Below are positions 8,873 to 18,338 of a DNA stretch of 64,000 bases, piece by piece. Position numbers and translations under genes: made by a program. The DNA lies in contig NZ_CP159534.1 of assembly GCF_040529335.1 (NCBI RefSeq), forward strand, positions 7,130,001-7,194,000, read 5' to 3'. Below the pieces are notes generated by a model. The model ran no database searches, had not been told where the DNA came from, and saw only the letters and a program-made list of their open reading frames with translations. Positions within the stretch are counted from its first letter, which is position 1, and each line of letters opens with the position of its first letter. The stretch comes from Streptomyces sp. HUAS MG91. GTDB lineage: Bacteria; Actinomycetota; Actinomycetes; Streptomycetales; Streptomycetaceae.

Positions 8873-11026
8873 TCATCGACCGCCCCCCATCAACCCCGCC
8901 GCGCGGGCCCACCGGTACTTGGCCCCGAGCACCGCGACCGGCTTCTCGGTCGTGTACGGGTACGCGACCACGCCCCGCTCGAACAGGTACTGGCACGCCT
9001 CCTCGACCTCGACGTCCCCGGCCAGCGACGCGACCACCGGCTTCTCGATGCCGCGCTCCCGGAACTCCGAGACCACCCGGGCCGTTACCTCCGCAAAGAC
9101 CATGGGAGGGGTGACGATGGTGTGCCAGTAGCCCAGCACGAGCGCGTGAATGCGCGGATCCTCCAGACCGAGCCGGATCGTCGCCTCGTACGTCGACGGG
9201 GGCTCGCCGCCCGTGATGTCGACGGGATTCCCGGCGGCGCCGAAGGGCGGGATGAACGCGCGGAAGGCGGCGTCCAGATCGTCCGGGATCTCCATGAGGC
9301 GCAGCCCGTTGTCGGTCACCGCGTCCGAGAGCAGGACGCCGGAGCCGCCCGCGCCGGTGATGATCACGACGTTGTCGCCCTGCGGCGTGGGCAGCACGGG
9401 CAGGGCCCGCGCGTACTCCAGCATGTCGTTCAGGCCCGGGGCCCGGATGACGCCGGCCTGCCGGAGGATGTCGTCGTACACGGCGTCGTCGCCCGCGAGT
9501 GCGCCCGTGTGCGACCCGGCGGCCTTCGCACCGGCCGCCGTACGGCCCGCCTTCAGGACGACGACGGGCTTCTTCGGCACCGTCGCCCGAGCGGCCTCCA
9601 CGAAGGCGCGCCCGTCCTTCAGGTCCTCCAGATGCATCGCGATGCACTGGGTGTGCGGGTCCTCGCCGAACCAGGTGAGGAGGTCGTCCTCGTCCAGGTC
9701 CGACTTGTTGCCGAGGCCCACGATCGCCGACACACCGGTCTTGGTGGTGCGCGCGAAGCCCAGGATCGCCATCCCGATGCCCCCGGACTGCGAAGTCAGC
9801 GCGACCCCGCCCTTCACGTCGTACGGGGTGCAGAAGGTGGCGCACAGGTCCTGCCACGTCGAGTAGTAGCCGTAGATGTTCGGGCCGAGGAGCCGCACGC
9901 CGTGCCGCTCCGCGATCGCCACGATCTCGTCCTGGAGCGCCTGTTCACCGGTCTCCGCGAAGCCGGAGGGGATCAGCACCGCGTTCGGGATGCCCTTGCG
10001 CCCCACCTCCTCCAAGGCCGCTGCCACGAACTTGGCGGGGATCGCGAAGACCGCCACATCCACCTCACCGGGGACGTCCGTGACACTCTTGTACGCCTTG
10101 CGCCCCAGGATGTCATCGGCCTTGGGGTTCACCGGATGGATCTCCCCGGAGAAGCCGCCGTCGACGAGGTTGCGCATCACCGAATTGCCGATCTTGCCCT
10201 GCTCGTTGGAGGCCCCGATCACGGCCACCGACCGCGGCTGCATGAGGCGCCGCATGCTGGTCAGGATCTGCTCGCGCGTGTAGGTGCGCCGCGCCGCGGC
10301 CGTGCCCTCGGCGAGGATCACCCGGATGTCCGCCGCGACCGCGCCCTCGGGCGTCGCGATCACCGGATTGAGGTCGACCTCGGCGATCTCCGGGAAGTCG
10401 TCGACCAGCCGGGAGACCCGGCGGATCTGCTCGGCGAGCGCCCACCGGTCGACGCCCCGGGCACCGCGCACCCCGCGCAGCACCTCGGCCGCCCGGATGG
10501 AGTCGAGCATCCCGACGGCCTCGTCGGCGTCGACGGGCGCGAGCCGGAACGTGACGTCCTTGAGGACCTCGACGAGCACACCGCCGAGCCCGAAGGCGAC
10601 GACCTTGCCGAACGTCGGGTCGGTGACCGCCCCGACGATGACCTCCTGCGCGTCGCCGCCGGTCGGCAGCATCTCCTGCACCTGGATGCCCTCGATCCGG
10701 GCATCCGGCGCGTACGCGCGCGCGTTGTCGATGATCCGGTGGAACGCGGCCCGGATGTCGGCCGCGCCCTCCACCCCCACCACGACGCCGCCGGCGTCGG
10801 TCTTGTGCAGGATGTCGGGGGAGACGATCTTCAGCACCACCGGCTTGCCGAAGCGGGCCGCGGCGGCCACCGCCTCGTCGACATCGGTCGCCAGTTCCTC
10901 GCCGGGGACGGCGATCCCGTACGCGTCGGCGATCACCTTGCCCTCGGGCGCGGTGAGCGCCGTGCGTCCCTCGGCCCGCACGGTGTCGAGCAGCGCCCGC
11001 ACCGTGAGCGTCCGGTCCTCGGCCAT
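8873..11026 (-). CDS. NDP-forming acyl-CoA ligase (acetate--CoA ligase family), fused beta-alpha form
   Basis: This 717-residue single-chain ligase has the ATP-grasp (beta-like) half first (about residues 1-240, with VVLKIVSPDILHKTDAGGV). The CoA-binding and ligase (alpha-like) half follows: MQPRSVAVIGASNEQGKIGNS near residue 255, and the phospho-His loop SHTGALAG near residue 505. These enzymes interconvert acyl-CoA plus ADP and phosphate with acid plus ATP. Placed after oxc and frc, it may conserve energy from formyl-CoA or activate oxalate, which is inference. ATG 11026 is used; an in-frame TTG just upstream is less likely. It lies three bases after the frc stop, so it is in one operon with it. 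Confidence 0.9.
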   Translation of the reverse strand: MAEDRTLTVRALLDTVRAEGRTALTAPEGKVIADAYGIAVPGEELATDVDEAVAAAARFGKPVVLKIVSPDILHKTDAGGVVVGVEGAADIRAAFHRIIDNARAYAPDARIEGIQVQEMLPTGGDAQEVIVGAVTDPTFGKVVAFGLGGVLVEVLKDVTFRLAPVDADEAVGMLDSIRAAEVLRGVRGARGVDRWALAEQIRRVSRLVDDFPEIAEVDLNPVIATPEGAVAADIRVILAEGTAAARRTYTREQILTSMRRLMQPRSVAVIGASNEQGKIGNSVMRNLVDGGFSGEIHPVNPKADDILGRKAYKSVTDVPGEVDVAVFAIPAKFVAAALEEVGRKGIPNAVLIPSGFAETGEQALQDEIVAIAERHGVRLLGPNIYGYYSTWQDLCATFCTPYDVKGGVALTSQSGGIGMAILGFARTTKTGVSAIVGLGNKSDLDEDDLLTWFGEDPHTQCIAMHLEDLKDGRAFVEAARATVPKKPVVVLKAGRTAAGAKAAGSHTGALAGDDAVYDDILRQAGVIRAPGLNDMLEYARALPVLPTPQGDNVVIITGAGGSGVLLSDAVTDNGLRLMEIPDDLDAAFRAFIPPFGAAGNPVDITGGEPPSTYEATIRLGLEDPRIHALVLGYWHTIVTPPMVFAEVTARVVSEFRERGIEKPVVASLAGDVEVEEACQYLFERGVVAYPYTTEKPVAVLGAKYRWARAAGLMGGGR

Positions 11027-11029
11027 CAA

Positions 11030-12259
11030 TCAGATCACCCCGTTCGACTTGAGCAGGCGCAGCTCCTCGTCACCGAGACCGAGTTCGCCGATGAAGACCT
11101 CTTCGTTGTGCTCACCGAGCAGGGGCGAGCTGCTGACGTCCACGGGGGAGTCGGAGAGCTTGAGCGGGGAGCCGACGGTGGTGAAGGTCCCGCGCTGCGG
11201 ATGCGGCACCTCGACGACCATCTCGTTGGCCACCAGCGAGGCGTCCTCGATGATCTCCTTGGTGGACAGGATCGGCCCGCACGGGATGTTGTGGGCGTTG
11301 AGCTGCTCCAGCACGTCCCACTTGGGCAGCGTCGAGGACCACTCCTCGATCAGCTGGAACATCTTGGTGAGCTGCGGCAGCCGCGCCTCCGGAGTCGCCC
11401 ACTCGGGATCCTCGGCGAGCTCGGGCCGCCCGATGAGCTGTGTGAGCGGTGCCCAGCCGACCGGCTGCACGATGACGTACACGTAGTCGTTGGGCCCGCC
11501 CGGAGCGCACTTCACGGCCCAGCCGGGCTGCCCGCCGCCCGACGCGTTGCCGGAGCGCGGCACCTCGTCGCCGAAGTCCTCGTTCGGGTACTCGGCGAGC
11601 GGCCCGTGCGTGAGCCGCTGCTGGTCGCGCAGCTTGACCCGGCACAGGTTGAGGACCGCGTGCTGCATGGCCACGTTCACCCGCTGCCCGCGCCCGGTGT
11701 TCTCCCGCTGGAACAGGGCGGCCAGGATGCCGGCCACGGCGTGGACGCCCGTGCCCGAGTCGCCGATCTGCGCGCCGGTGGCGAGCGGCGGTCCGTCCTC
11801 GAAGCCGGTGGTGGACATCGACCCGCCCATGGCCTGGGCGACGACCTCGTACGCCTTGAAGTTGGTGTACGGGCCCTCGCCGAAGCCCTTGATGGAGGCG
11901 TAGACGATCCGCGGGTTGATCTCCTGGATGCGGTCCCAGGTGAAGCCCATGCGGTCCACGGCGCCCGGGCCGAAGTTCTCGACCATGACGTCCGAGCGCC
12001 GGATCAGCTCGGTCAGCAGCTCCTTGCCGCGCTCGGACTTGGTGTTGAGGGTGATGCTCCGCTTGTTGCAGTTGAGCATGGTGAAGTACAGGGAGTCGAC
12101 GTCCGGGATGTCGCGCAACTGCTTGCGCGTGATGTCCCCGGTCGGCGCCTCCAGCTTGATGACGTCGGCGCCGAGCCACGCGAGGAGCTGGGTGGCGGAG
12201 GGGCCCGACTGGACGTGGGTCATGTCGAGGACGCGGATGCCTTCGAGGGCCTTGGTCAC
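11030..12259 (-). CDS. frc: Formyl-CoA:oxalate CoA-transferase
   Basis: This 409-residue class III (CaiB/BaiF) CoA-transferase moves CoA from formyl-CoA to oxalate, giving oxalyl-CoA and formate. It matches my memory of the Oxalobacter enzyme closely: [17 protein letters not shown] at the start, [33 protein letters not shown], the catalytic Asp in IGDSGTG (Asp167), KLRDQQRL, a GGGQPGW loop and IPCGP. The GTG start at 12259 lies behind AGGTGAG. It sits 12 bases after oxc and 3 bases before the NDP-forming ligase. This is the anchor assignment for the oxalate function of the whole island. Confidence 0.94.
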   Translation of the reverse strand: MTKALEGIRVLDMTHVQSGPSATQLLAWLGADVIKLEAPTGDITRKQLRDIPDVDSLYFTMLNCNKRSITLNTKSERGKELLTELIRRSDVMVENFGPGAVDRMGFTWDRIQEINPRIVYASIKGFGEGPYTNFKAYEVVAQAMGGSMSTTGFEDGPPLATGAQIGDSGTGVHAVAGILAALFQRENTGRGQRVNVAMQHAVLNLCRVKLRDQQRLTHGPLAEYPNEDFGDEVPRSGNASGGGQPGWAVKCAPGGPNDYVYVIVQPVGWAPLTQLIGRPELAEDPEWATPEARLPQLTKMFQLIEEWSSTLPKWDVLEQLNAHNIPCGPILSTKEIIEDASLVANEMVVEVPHPQRGTFTTVGSPLKLSDSPVDVSSSPLLGEHNEEVFIGELGLGDEELRLLKSNGVI

Positions 12260-12271
12260 GAGGGACTCACC

Positions 12272-13969
12272 TCACTTGTACATCGTCTGGTTCATGGTTC
12301 CGGGCGCGTAGGCGTCCGGATCGACCCATACGTTGATCAGGGACGGCTTGCCCGACTCGCGCGCGCGTTGCAGCGCGGGACCGATGTCGGCCGGGTCGCG
12401 GACCTCCTCGCCGTAACCGCCGAGCATCTGGGCGAACTTGTCGTAGTGGACGTCGCCGAGGGTGTTGCCGACCCGCTCGCGCGCGTCGCCGTACTTGGCC
12501 TTCTGGCCGTACCGGATCTGGTTCATCGAGGAGTTGTTGCCGACGATCCCGACGAAGGGCAGGTCGTAGCGCACGAGCGTCTCGAAGTCCCAGCCCGTGA
12601 GGGAGAACGCGCCGTCGCCGAAGAGCGCCACGACCTCCTTGTCGGGCCGTGCCTGCTTGGCGGCGAGGACGAACGGGACGCCGACGCCGAGGGTGCCGAG
12701 CGGCCCCGGATCCATCCAGTGGCCGGGCGACTTGGGCTGGACGACCTGACCGGAGAAGGTGACGATGTCGCCGCCGTCACCGATGTAGATCGAGTCCTCG
12801 GTGAGGAAGTCGTTGATCTCGCTGACCAGCCGGTACGGATGGATGGGGGAGGCGTCGGAGCGCAGGTTCGGCAGCCGCTTCTCGATGGCCGTCTGCTCGG
12901 CGGCGCGCAGCTCGTCGAGCCATTCCTTGCGCCGGGTGGCGCCTCCGTTGATCCGTCCCGAGGCGGCCTCGGTGACGGACTTCAGGACCAGGCCCGCGTC
13001 ACCGACGATCCCGAGGTCGATGTCGCGGTTCTTGCCGACCGTGCGGTAGTCGAGGTCGATCTGGACGACGGTCGCGTCGGGAGACAGCCGCTTGCCGTAG
13101 CCCATGCGGAAGTCGAAGGGCGTGCCGACGATGACGATGAGGTCGGCGTTGGAGAACGCGTAGCGGCGCGACAGCTGGAAGTGGTGCGGGTCGCCGGGCG
13201 GCAGGGTGCCGCGGCCCGCGCCGTTCATGTAGGCGGGCACGTTCAGCGCGCGCACCAGCTCGACGGCGGCCTCCGTGCCGCGCGTCGTCCACACCTGGCT
13301 GCCGAGCAGGATCGCCGGCTTCTCGGCGTGCACCAGGAGGTCGGCGAGCTTCTCGACCGCCTCCGGGTCGCCGGCCGACCGGGTGGAGGCGCGGTAGTGG
13401 CCCGCCTTCGGCACGCGTGCCGTGTCCACCGCCACCTTCGCGTCGAGCACGTCCCGGGGTATCTCCAGGAAGGACGGCCCGGGCGCCCCGTGATAGCACT
13501 CGCGGAATGCCATGGACACCATGTCGGCCGCGCGCGCGGTGTCCGGCACCGTCGCGGCGAACTTGGTGATGGGCGTCATCATGTCGACGTGCGGCAGGTC
13601 CTGCAATGAGCCCATCTTGTGCTGCGTGTGCGCTCCCTGGCCGCCGATGAGCAGCATCGGTGACTCCGCGCGGAAGGCGTTCGCGACACCGGTGACGGCG
13701 TCCGTGGTGCCGGGGCCGGCCGTGACCACGGCGCATCCCGGCTTGCCGGTGATCCGGGCGTATCCGTCCGCCGCGTGGGCGGCGACCTGTTCATGGCGTA
13801 CGTCGACGACCTCGATGCCCTCGTCGACGCAACCGTCATAGATGTCGATGATGTGGCCGCCGCACAGGGTGTAGATGACCTCCACCCCCTCGGCCTTCAG
13901 TGCCTTGGCGACCAGATGGCCTCCGGAGATCTGCTCCTGGCCGTTGTCCGCGGTGGACGACTGGGGCAT
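12272..13969 (-). CDS. oxc: Oxalyl-CoA decarboxylase (thiamine diphosphate enzyme)
   Basis: This 565-residue ThDP-dependent enzyme has the usual three domains. The cofactor-activating Glu is at residue 60 ([15 protein letters not shown]), and the metal/ThDP motif runs from [11 protein letters not shown] to GNNS near residues 435-465. The family includes acetolactate synthase, 2-hydroxyacyl-CoA lyase and oxalyl-CoA decarboxylase. Frc next door makes decarboxylation of oxalyl-CoA to formyl-CoA the best call. The active-site loop ([17 protein letters not shown]) and the C-terminus ([10 protein letters not shown]) differ from the Oxalobacter enzyme as I remember it, so this may be a distinct actinobacterial type. 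It is the first gene of the minus-strand operon, facing sucC. Confidence 0.8.
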   Translation of the reverse strand: MPQSSTADNGQEQISGGHLVAKALKAEGVEVIYTLCGGHIIDIYDGCVDEGIEVVDVRHEQVAAHAADGYARITGKPGCAVVTAGPGTTDAVTGVANAFRAESPMLLIGGQGAHTQHKMGSLQDLPHVDMMTPITKFAATVPDTARAADMVSMAFRECYHGAPGPSFLEIPRDVLDAKVAVDTARVPKAGHYRASTRSAGDPEAVEKLADLLVHAEKPAILLGSQVWTTRGTEAAVELVRALNVPAYMNGAGRGTLPPGDPHHFQLSRRYAFSNADLIVIVGTPFDFRMGYGKRLSPDATVVQIDLDYRTVGKNRDIDLGIVGDAGLVLKSVTEAASGRINGGATRRKEWLDELRAAEQTAIEKRLPNLRSDASPIHPYRLVSEINDFLTEDSIYIGDGGDIVTFSGQVVQPKSPGHWMDPGPLGTLGVGVPFVLAAKQARPDKEVVALFGDGAFSLTGWDFETLVRYDLPFVGIVGNNSSMNQIRYGQKAKYGDARERVGNTLGDVHYDKFAQMLGGYGEEVRDPADIGPALQRARESGKPSLINVWVDPDAYAPGTMNQTMYK

Positions 13970-14064
13970 GGCGAAGTCCCGTCCCTTCGTAGGGGATTGG
14001 CGAGCCGTTTCGGCCGAGGTTCAGCACGGCTGGGGTACGGCTCTCGTGCGTCGCTCGTACATTG

Positions 14065-14088
14065 CATACAGTCGACGAATACTGTATG
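14065..14088. promoter_or_regulatory. Perfect inverted repeat in the divergent oxc/sucC promoter region
   Basis: CATACAGT (14065-14072) and ACTGTATG (14081-14088) form a perfect 8+8 inverted repeat with an eight-base spacer. It is one of the few A/T-rich spots in the 188-base gap between oxc (starting at 13969, minus) and sucC (starting at 14158, plus). Size and symmetry fit a dimeric helix-turn-helix repressor site controlling both operons. No regulator gene lies beside it, so the protein that binds is unknown. Confidence 0.7.
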
Positions 14089-14157
14089 AACCTTGTTATC
14101 CCGCATCCGGTGGGTGGTGTCCAGGGGGCGTACGGCACTTTCAGATCAGGAGCCGAA

Positions 14158-15291
14158 ATGGACCTGTACGAACACCAGGCAAGGGAACTCTTCGCGGAAC
14201 ACGGCATCTTGGTGCCACGTGCGGAGATCACCGACTCCTCGAAGGAAGCGCGCGAGATCGCCCGTCGGCTCGGCGGGCGTGTCGTCGTCAAGGCGCAGGT
14301 CAAGTCCGGCGGGCGGGGCAAGGCGGGCGGTGTCAGGGTGGCCGCCGACCCGGCCGCGGCGGAGCTCACGGCACGTCAGATCCTCGGCATGGACATCAAG
14401 GGCCACACCGTCGGCACGGTCATGCTGGCCCAACCCGTCGACATAGAGGCCGAGTTCTACGTCTCCTACGTGCTCGACCGCGCCGCAGGCACCTTCCTCG
14501 CCATCGCGTCCGCCGAGGGCGGCACGGAGATCGAGGAGGTCGCCGCCGCACGGCCCGAGGCCGTCGCCCGGATCCCGGTCGACCCGGCGGAGGGCGTCAC
14601 CACGGCCACAGCCGCACGGATCGCCGCGGCCGCCGGCCTGCCGCCACAGACCGTCGACGTCCTCGTACGCCTCTGGAACGTCCTCACCCGCGAGGACGCC
14701 GTCCTCGTCGAGGTGAACCCCCTCGTGCGCACCGCGCAGGGGCGGATCCTCGCCCTCGACGGCAAGGTCACCCTCGACGACAACGCCCGCTTCCGACGCG
14801 AGCGGTGGGGCGCCCAGGAGGCCACGCACGACGACCCCCTGGAGGCGGAGGCAGCCGCCAAGGGCCTCAACTACGTGAAGCTGGAAGGCGAGGTCGGCAT
14901 CATCGGCAACGGCGCCGGACTGGTCATGTCCACCCTCGACGTCGTCGCCGGATGCGGCGCCCGCCCCGCCAACTTCCTCGACATCGGAGGCGGCGCCTCC
15001 GCCCGCACGATGGCCGACGGACTGAACGTCATCCTCTCCGACCCGTCCGTGCGGTCCGTCTTCGTGAACGTCTTCGGCGGCATCACGGCCTGCGACGCCG
15101 TCGCCGACGGCATCGTCAGCGCCCTGGACAGCGTCCGGCTGACCAAGCCGCTCGTCGTCCGGCTCGACGGCAACAACGCCGCCCGCGGCCGCGCCGTCCT
15201 CGACGCGCGCGCCCACCCGCTGATCCAGCAGGTACCCACCATGGACGGCGCCGCGCGCCGCGCCGCCGAACTCGCGACCAACGCCACCTGA
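14158..15291 (+). CDS. sucC: Succinate--CoA ligase beta subunit paralogue
   Basis: This 377-residue protein has the ATP-grasp beta-subunit architecture: [17 protein letters not shown] at the start, [18 protein letters not shown] near residue 45, VLVEVNPL near 185, then FLDIGGGAS and the CoA-side loop VNVFGGIT. It pairs with sucD twelve bases downstream. The start is fixed by AGGAG at 14148-14152 with a five-base spacer. In this setting the pair could supply succinyl-CoA as an alternative CoA donor for oxalate, or act on another dicarboxylate. Being divergent from oxc rather than with central-metabolism genes, it looks like an accessory paralogue of a housekeeping enzyme. Confidence 0.9.
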   Translation: MDLYEHQARELFAEHGILVPRAEITDSSKEAREIARRLGGRVVVKAQVKSGGRGKAGGVRVAADPAAAELTARQILGMDIKGHTVGTVMLAQPVDIEAEFYVSYVLDRAAGTFLAIASAEGGTEIEEVAAARPEAVARIPVDPAEGVTTATAARIAAAAGLPPQTVDVLVRLWNVLTREDAVLVEVNPLVRTAQGRILALDGKVTLDDNARFRRERWGAQEATHDDPLEAEAAAKGLNYVKLEGEVGIIGNGAGLVMSTLDVVAGCGARPANFLDIGGGASARTMADGLNVILSDPSVRSVFVNVFGGITACDAVADGIVSALDSVRLTKPLVVRLDGNNAARGRAVLDARAHPLIQQVPTMDGAARRAAELATNAT

Positions 15292-15302
15292 GGAGCCGGG
15301 AC

Positions 15303-16187
15303 ATGGCGATCTATCTCACCAAGGAGAGCAAGGTCCTCGTCCAGGGCATGACGGGTGCCGAGGGCATGAAGCACACCCGCCGCATGCTCGCCGCGGGCAC
15401 GAACGTGGTCGGCGGCGTCAACCCCCGCAAGGCCGGCCGCACCGTCGACTTCGACGACCGGGCCGTCCCCGTCTTCGGCAGCGTCGCGGACGGCAGGGCC
15501 CGCACCGGCGCCGACGTCACCGTCCTGTTCGTCCCGCCCGCCTTCGTCAAGGCCGCCGTCGTCGAGGCGGCCGACGCGGGCATCCCCCTCGCCGTCGTCA
15601 TCACCGAGGGCATCCCGGTGCACGACTCCGTCGCCTTCCACGCGTACGCCCGGCGCAGGGGCACCCGCGTCATCGGCCCCAACTGCCCGGGCCTGATCAC
15701 ACCGGGGGAGTCCAACGCGGGCATCATTCCCGCCGACATCACCAAACCCGGCCGTATCGGACTCGTCTCCAAGTCCGGCACCCTCACCTACCAACTCATG
15801 TACGAACTCCGGGACATCGGCTTCTCGACCTGCGTCGGCATCGGCGGCGACCCCGTCGTCGGCACCAGCCACATCGACTGCCTCGGCGCGTTCCAGGACG
15901 ACCCGGAGACCGATCTCATCGTCCTCATCGGGGAGATCGGCGGCGACGCGGAGGAGCGGGCCGCGGCGTACATCCGCGACCACGTCACCAAACCCGTCGT
16001 CGCCTACATCGCCGGGTTCACCGCCCCCGAGGGCAGGACCATGGGGCACGCCGGAGCCATCGTCTCCGGCTCCTCCGGCACCGCCCGGGCCAAGAAGGAG
16101 GCCCTGGAAGCGGTCGGCGTGCGCGTCGGTTCGACCCCCACCGAGACGGCGCGGCTCGTGACGGAACGCCTCGCCCGCCGCGAGTGA
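15303..16187 (+). CDS. sucD: Succinate--CoA ligase alpha subunit paralogue
   Basis: This 294-residue alpha subunit partners the sucC product. It shows the CoA-binding Rossmann start ([16 protein letters not shown]), [17 protein letters not shown], the GPNCPGLI strand, the second GKSGT-like loop (SKSGTLTYQ) and the catalytic phospho-His in GHAGAIVSG near residue 242. The enzyme couples CoA thioester formation to ATP or GTP. AGGAG directly after the sucC stop serves as its ribosome-binding site, so both subunits come from one message. A hairpin terminator follows 47 bases later. Confidence 0.92.
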   Translation: MAIYLTKESKVLVQGMTGAEGMKHTRRMLAAGTNVVGGVNPRKAGRTVDFDDRAVPVFGSVADGRARTGADVTVLFVPPAFVKAAVVEAADAGIPLAVVITEGIPVHDSVAFHAYARRRGTRVIGPNCPGLITPGESNAGIIPADITKPGRIGLVSKSGTLTYQLMYELRDIGFSTCVGIGGDPVVGTSHIDCLGAFQDDPETDLIVLIGEIGGDAEERAAAYIRDHVTKPVVAYIAGFTAPEGRTMGHAGAIVSGSSGTARAKKEALEAVGVRVGSTPTETARLVTERLARRE

Positions 16188-16234
16188 CGCGATTCATACG
16201 CCCCGGCCGCCGTCCCCCGTACGGTCCTTGGCAT

Positions 16235-16263
16235 ACGGGAGGTGCCCAGCGGGCACCTCCCGT
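16235..16263 (+). terminator. Hairpin terminator after sucD
   Basis: A 13-bp perfect stem (16235-16247 and 16251-16263) with a three-base loop lies in the 141-base gap between sucD and the aldehyde dehydrogenase gene. It probably ends the sucCD message. The aldehyde dehydrogenase gene may then need its own promoter in the remaining 65 bases, or rely on read-through. Confidence 0.8.
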
Positions 16264-16328
16264 CCACAGCACCAACAGCCAGCAAGACGCCCGCCCCGAC
16301 TGTGCACCGTGAGCGGAGACCGAACGCA

Positions 16329-17864
16329 ATGGCAACCACCCTCAAAGCAGGAACGTCCTGGAACGACGCCTGGCAGCGCTGCCTCGGCGCGGCCCCCGAG
16401 GCCTTCCGCGACGACCGCGTCCTCAACCTCTGGAACGGCGACTGGCAGGCCGACGGCCGTACGCTGCCCGCCACCACCCCCGTCGACGGCAGCCCCATCG
16501 CAGGACCGCCCCGCCTCGACGCCGACACCGCCCACCAGGCCGTACGCGCCTCCCTCGACCAGCACCGCGCCTGGCGGCACGTCCCGCTGCCCGAACGCCG
16601 GGCCCGCGTCGCCGCCACCCTCGACGCCCTCACCCAGCACCGCGATCTGCTCGCCCTGCTCCTCGTCTGGGAGATCGGCAAGCCGTGGCGGCTCGCCCGG
16701 GCCGACGTGGACCGGGCCATCGACGGCGTGCGCTGGTACGTCGACGGCATCGACGAACTCCTCGGCGACCGTACGCCGTTGGCCGGACCGGTCTCCAACA
16801 TCGCCAGTTGGAACTATCCGATGAGCGTGCTCGTTCACGCCATGCTGGTGCAGGCACTGGCAGGGAACGCGGTCATCGCCAAGACCCCGACCGACGGCGG
16901 CGTCTCCTGTCTGACCCTGGCCTGCGCCCTCGCCGCCCGCGAGGGCATCCCCGTCACCCTCGTCAGCGGCAGCGGCGGGCAGCTCTCCCAGGCGCTGGTG
17001 CGGGCGCCCGAGATCGGCTGCGTGTCCTTCGTCGGCGGGCGCGACACCGGCGCCGCCGTGGCCACGGCCGTCGCCGACCTCGGCAAGCGGCACATCCTCG
17101 AACAGGAAGGACTCAACACCTGGGGCATCTGGAACCACACGGACTGGGACGGGCTGACCGCCGCGATCCCCAAGCTCTTCGACTACGGCAAGCAACGCTG
17201 CACCGCCTACCCGCGCTTCGTCGTGCAGCGCGACGCCTTCGACGCGTTCCTCGCCGCGTACCTGCCCGCGGTGCGCACCCTGCGCGTCGGACACCCGCTC
17301 GCCGTCGAGGACGCCGGGGACCCCTACCCGCAGCTCGACTTCGGCCCGCTCATCAACGCGGCCAAGGCCAAGGAGCTCACCGATCAGGTCGGTGAGGCGA
17401 TCGGCCGCGGCGCCGTTCCCCTGCACCGCGCCGTCGCCGACCCGGACCGCTTCCTGCCCGGCCAGGACACCAGCGCCTACGTCCACCCGGTCACGCTCCT
17501 CGCCCCGCCCCCGTCCTCACCGCTGCACCACGCCGAACCCTTCGGCCCGGTCGACACCATCGTCCTGGTCGACACCGAGGCGGAGCTGCTCGCTGCCATG
17601 AACGCGTCGAACGGCGCCCTGGTTGCGACCCTCTCCACCGACGACGAGGAGACCTACGAGCGGCTCGCCCCGCAGATCCGCGCCTTCAAGGTCGGCCACG
17701 GCAAACCCCGCTCACGCGGCGACCGGGACGAGCTGTTCGGCGGTTTCGGGGCGTCCTGGCGCGGCGCCTTCGTCGGCGGCGAGCTACTGGTGCGCGCCGT
17801 CACACAGGGACCGGAGGGGGAGCGGCTGCCCGGGAACTTCCCCGACTACCACCTGATGCCGTGA
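16329..17864 (+). CDS. NAD(P)-dependent aldehyde dehydrogenase family protein
   Basis: This 511-residue protein has the aldehyde dehydrogenase fold: NIASWNYPM (Asn of the oxyanion hole) near residue 158, a coenzyme strand (VSFVGGRDTG), general-base-type Glu258 in ILEQEG and catalytic Cys291 in GKQRCTA. The two catalytic residues are 33 apart, close to the canonical spacing. Motifs deviate from the classical LELGGK and GQxC forms, so this is a divergent subgroup. Possible substrates are glyoxylate or a semialdehyde linked to the oxalate genes, which is context only. ATG 16329 follows the sucD terminator. Confidence 0.85.
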   Translation: MATTLKAGTSWNDAWQRCLGAAPEAFRDDRVLNLWNGDWQADGRTLPATTPVDGSPIAGPPRLDADTAHQAVRASLDQHRAWRHVPLPERRARVAATLDALTQHRDLLALLLVWEIGKPWRLARADVDRAIDGVRWYVDGIDELLGDRTPLAGPVSNIASWNYPMSVLVHAMLVQALAGNAVIAKTPTDGGVSCLTLACALAAREGIPVTLVSGSGGQLSQALVRAPEIGCVSFVGGRDTGAAVATAVADLGKRHILEQEGLNTWGIWNHTDWDGLTAAIPKLFDYGKQRCTAYPRFVVQRDAFDAFLAAYLPAVRTLRVGHPLAVEDAGDPYPQLDFGPLINAAKAKELTDQVGEAIGRGAVPLHRAVADPDRFLPGQDTSAYVHPVTLLAPPPSSPLHHAEPFGPVDTIVLVDTEAELLAAMNASNGALVATLSTDDEETYERLAPQIRAFKVGHGKPRSRGDRDELFGGFGASWRGAFVGGELLVRAVTQGPEGERLPGNFPDYHLMP

Positions 17865-17924
17865 CCACTCGGGCCTGCGCCTAGCGGCAGATCCGCCCAC
17901 CGACGAAGAAACCCGAGGTCGAAG

Positions 17925-17973
17925 CCCCTTTCCGTACGTCGGCGCGTCCGCGCCGTCACACACGGTGAAGGGG
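17925..17973 (+). terminator. Putative two-part hairpin terminator after the aldehyde dehydrogenase
   Basis: CCCCTT and CCGT at 17925-17935 can pair with ACGG and AAGGGG at 17962-17973. Inside lies a second stem, GGCGCG (17941-17946) with CGCGCC (17949-17954). It lies about 60 bases after the dehydrogenase stop and before the tRNA block. Confidence 0.6.
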
Positions 17974-18080
17974 CGGCGAGTGGGGTTCAGGTGGGCGGAT
18001 ACGCAGGTGAAGGCCACCCCGAAGTCTTGGTATTGTTGTCCATGTCGCCGCGGGCAACGCCTCGCGAGCGCCGACACCTT

Positions 18081-18165
18081 GTCCGGGTGGCGGAATGGCA
18101 GACGCGCTAGCTTGAGGTGCTAGTGCCCTTTATCGGGCGTGGGGGTTCAAGTCCCCCCTCGGACA
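18081..18165 (+). tRNA. tRNA-Leu (GAG), copy 1, CCA not encoded
   Basis: This 85-base class II tRNA has a seven-pair acceptor stem (GTCCGGG with CTCGGAC), an anticodon stem CTAGC/GCTAG around loop TTGAGGT giving anticodon GAG, a long variable arm (GCCC/GGGC) and a T arm with five G-C pairs around TTCAAGT. The discriminator base is A at 18165. It is followed by CAC, so CCA must be added by the nucleotidyltransferase. Confidence 0.95.
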
Positions 18166-18190
18166 CACAGGGACCACGGAAGTGGTCGGG

Positions 18191-18222
18191 AGTGCCGATC
18201 GGAAGAGATTCCGGTCGGCACT
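18191..18222 (+). terminator. Hairpin terminator between the two tRNA-Leu genes
   Basis: AGTGCCGA (18191-18198) and CGGAA pair with TTCCG and TCGGCACT (ending 18222), interrupted by one mismatch and closed by a short GAGA-type loop. It lies 25 bases after tRNA copy 1 and probably ends its transcript, so each tRNA copy seems to be a separate unit. Confidence 0.7.
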
Positions 18223-18338
18223 TCGGCGTTTGCGCCGGCCTCTCGCCGGAGGGTGTTTACGCAGGTGAGAGGTGCTCCGAAGTCTTGGTATCGTTCTCCA
18301 TGTCGCCGCGGGCAAGGCCCCGCGAGCGCAGACACCTT

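Noticed and set aside
8765..13609. 1614-codon open frame on the plus strand across the oxalate genes
   Set aside because: It lies opposite acyl-CoA ligase, frc and oxc, which have clear catalytic motifs. The plus-strand translation is Arg/His/Asp-rich without any domain.
12272..13969. Annotation of the ThDP enzyme as acetolactate synthase
   Set aside because: There is no small-subunit gene or branched-chain amino-acid context, and it adjoins a canonical frc with OFA carriers. The differences from classical Oxc are reported as a finding.
13875..14157. Long plus-strand extension of the sucD frame through sucC and the divergent promoter
   Set aside because: sucC and sucD each have their own AGGAG site and start, and sucC is in another frame. 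The extension is out of frame and encodes low-complexity sequence.
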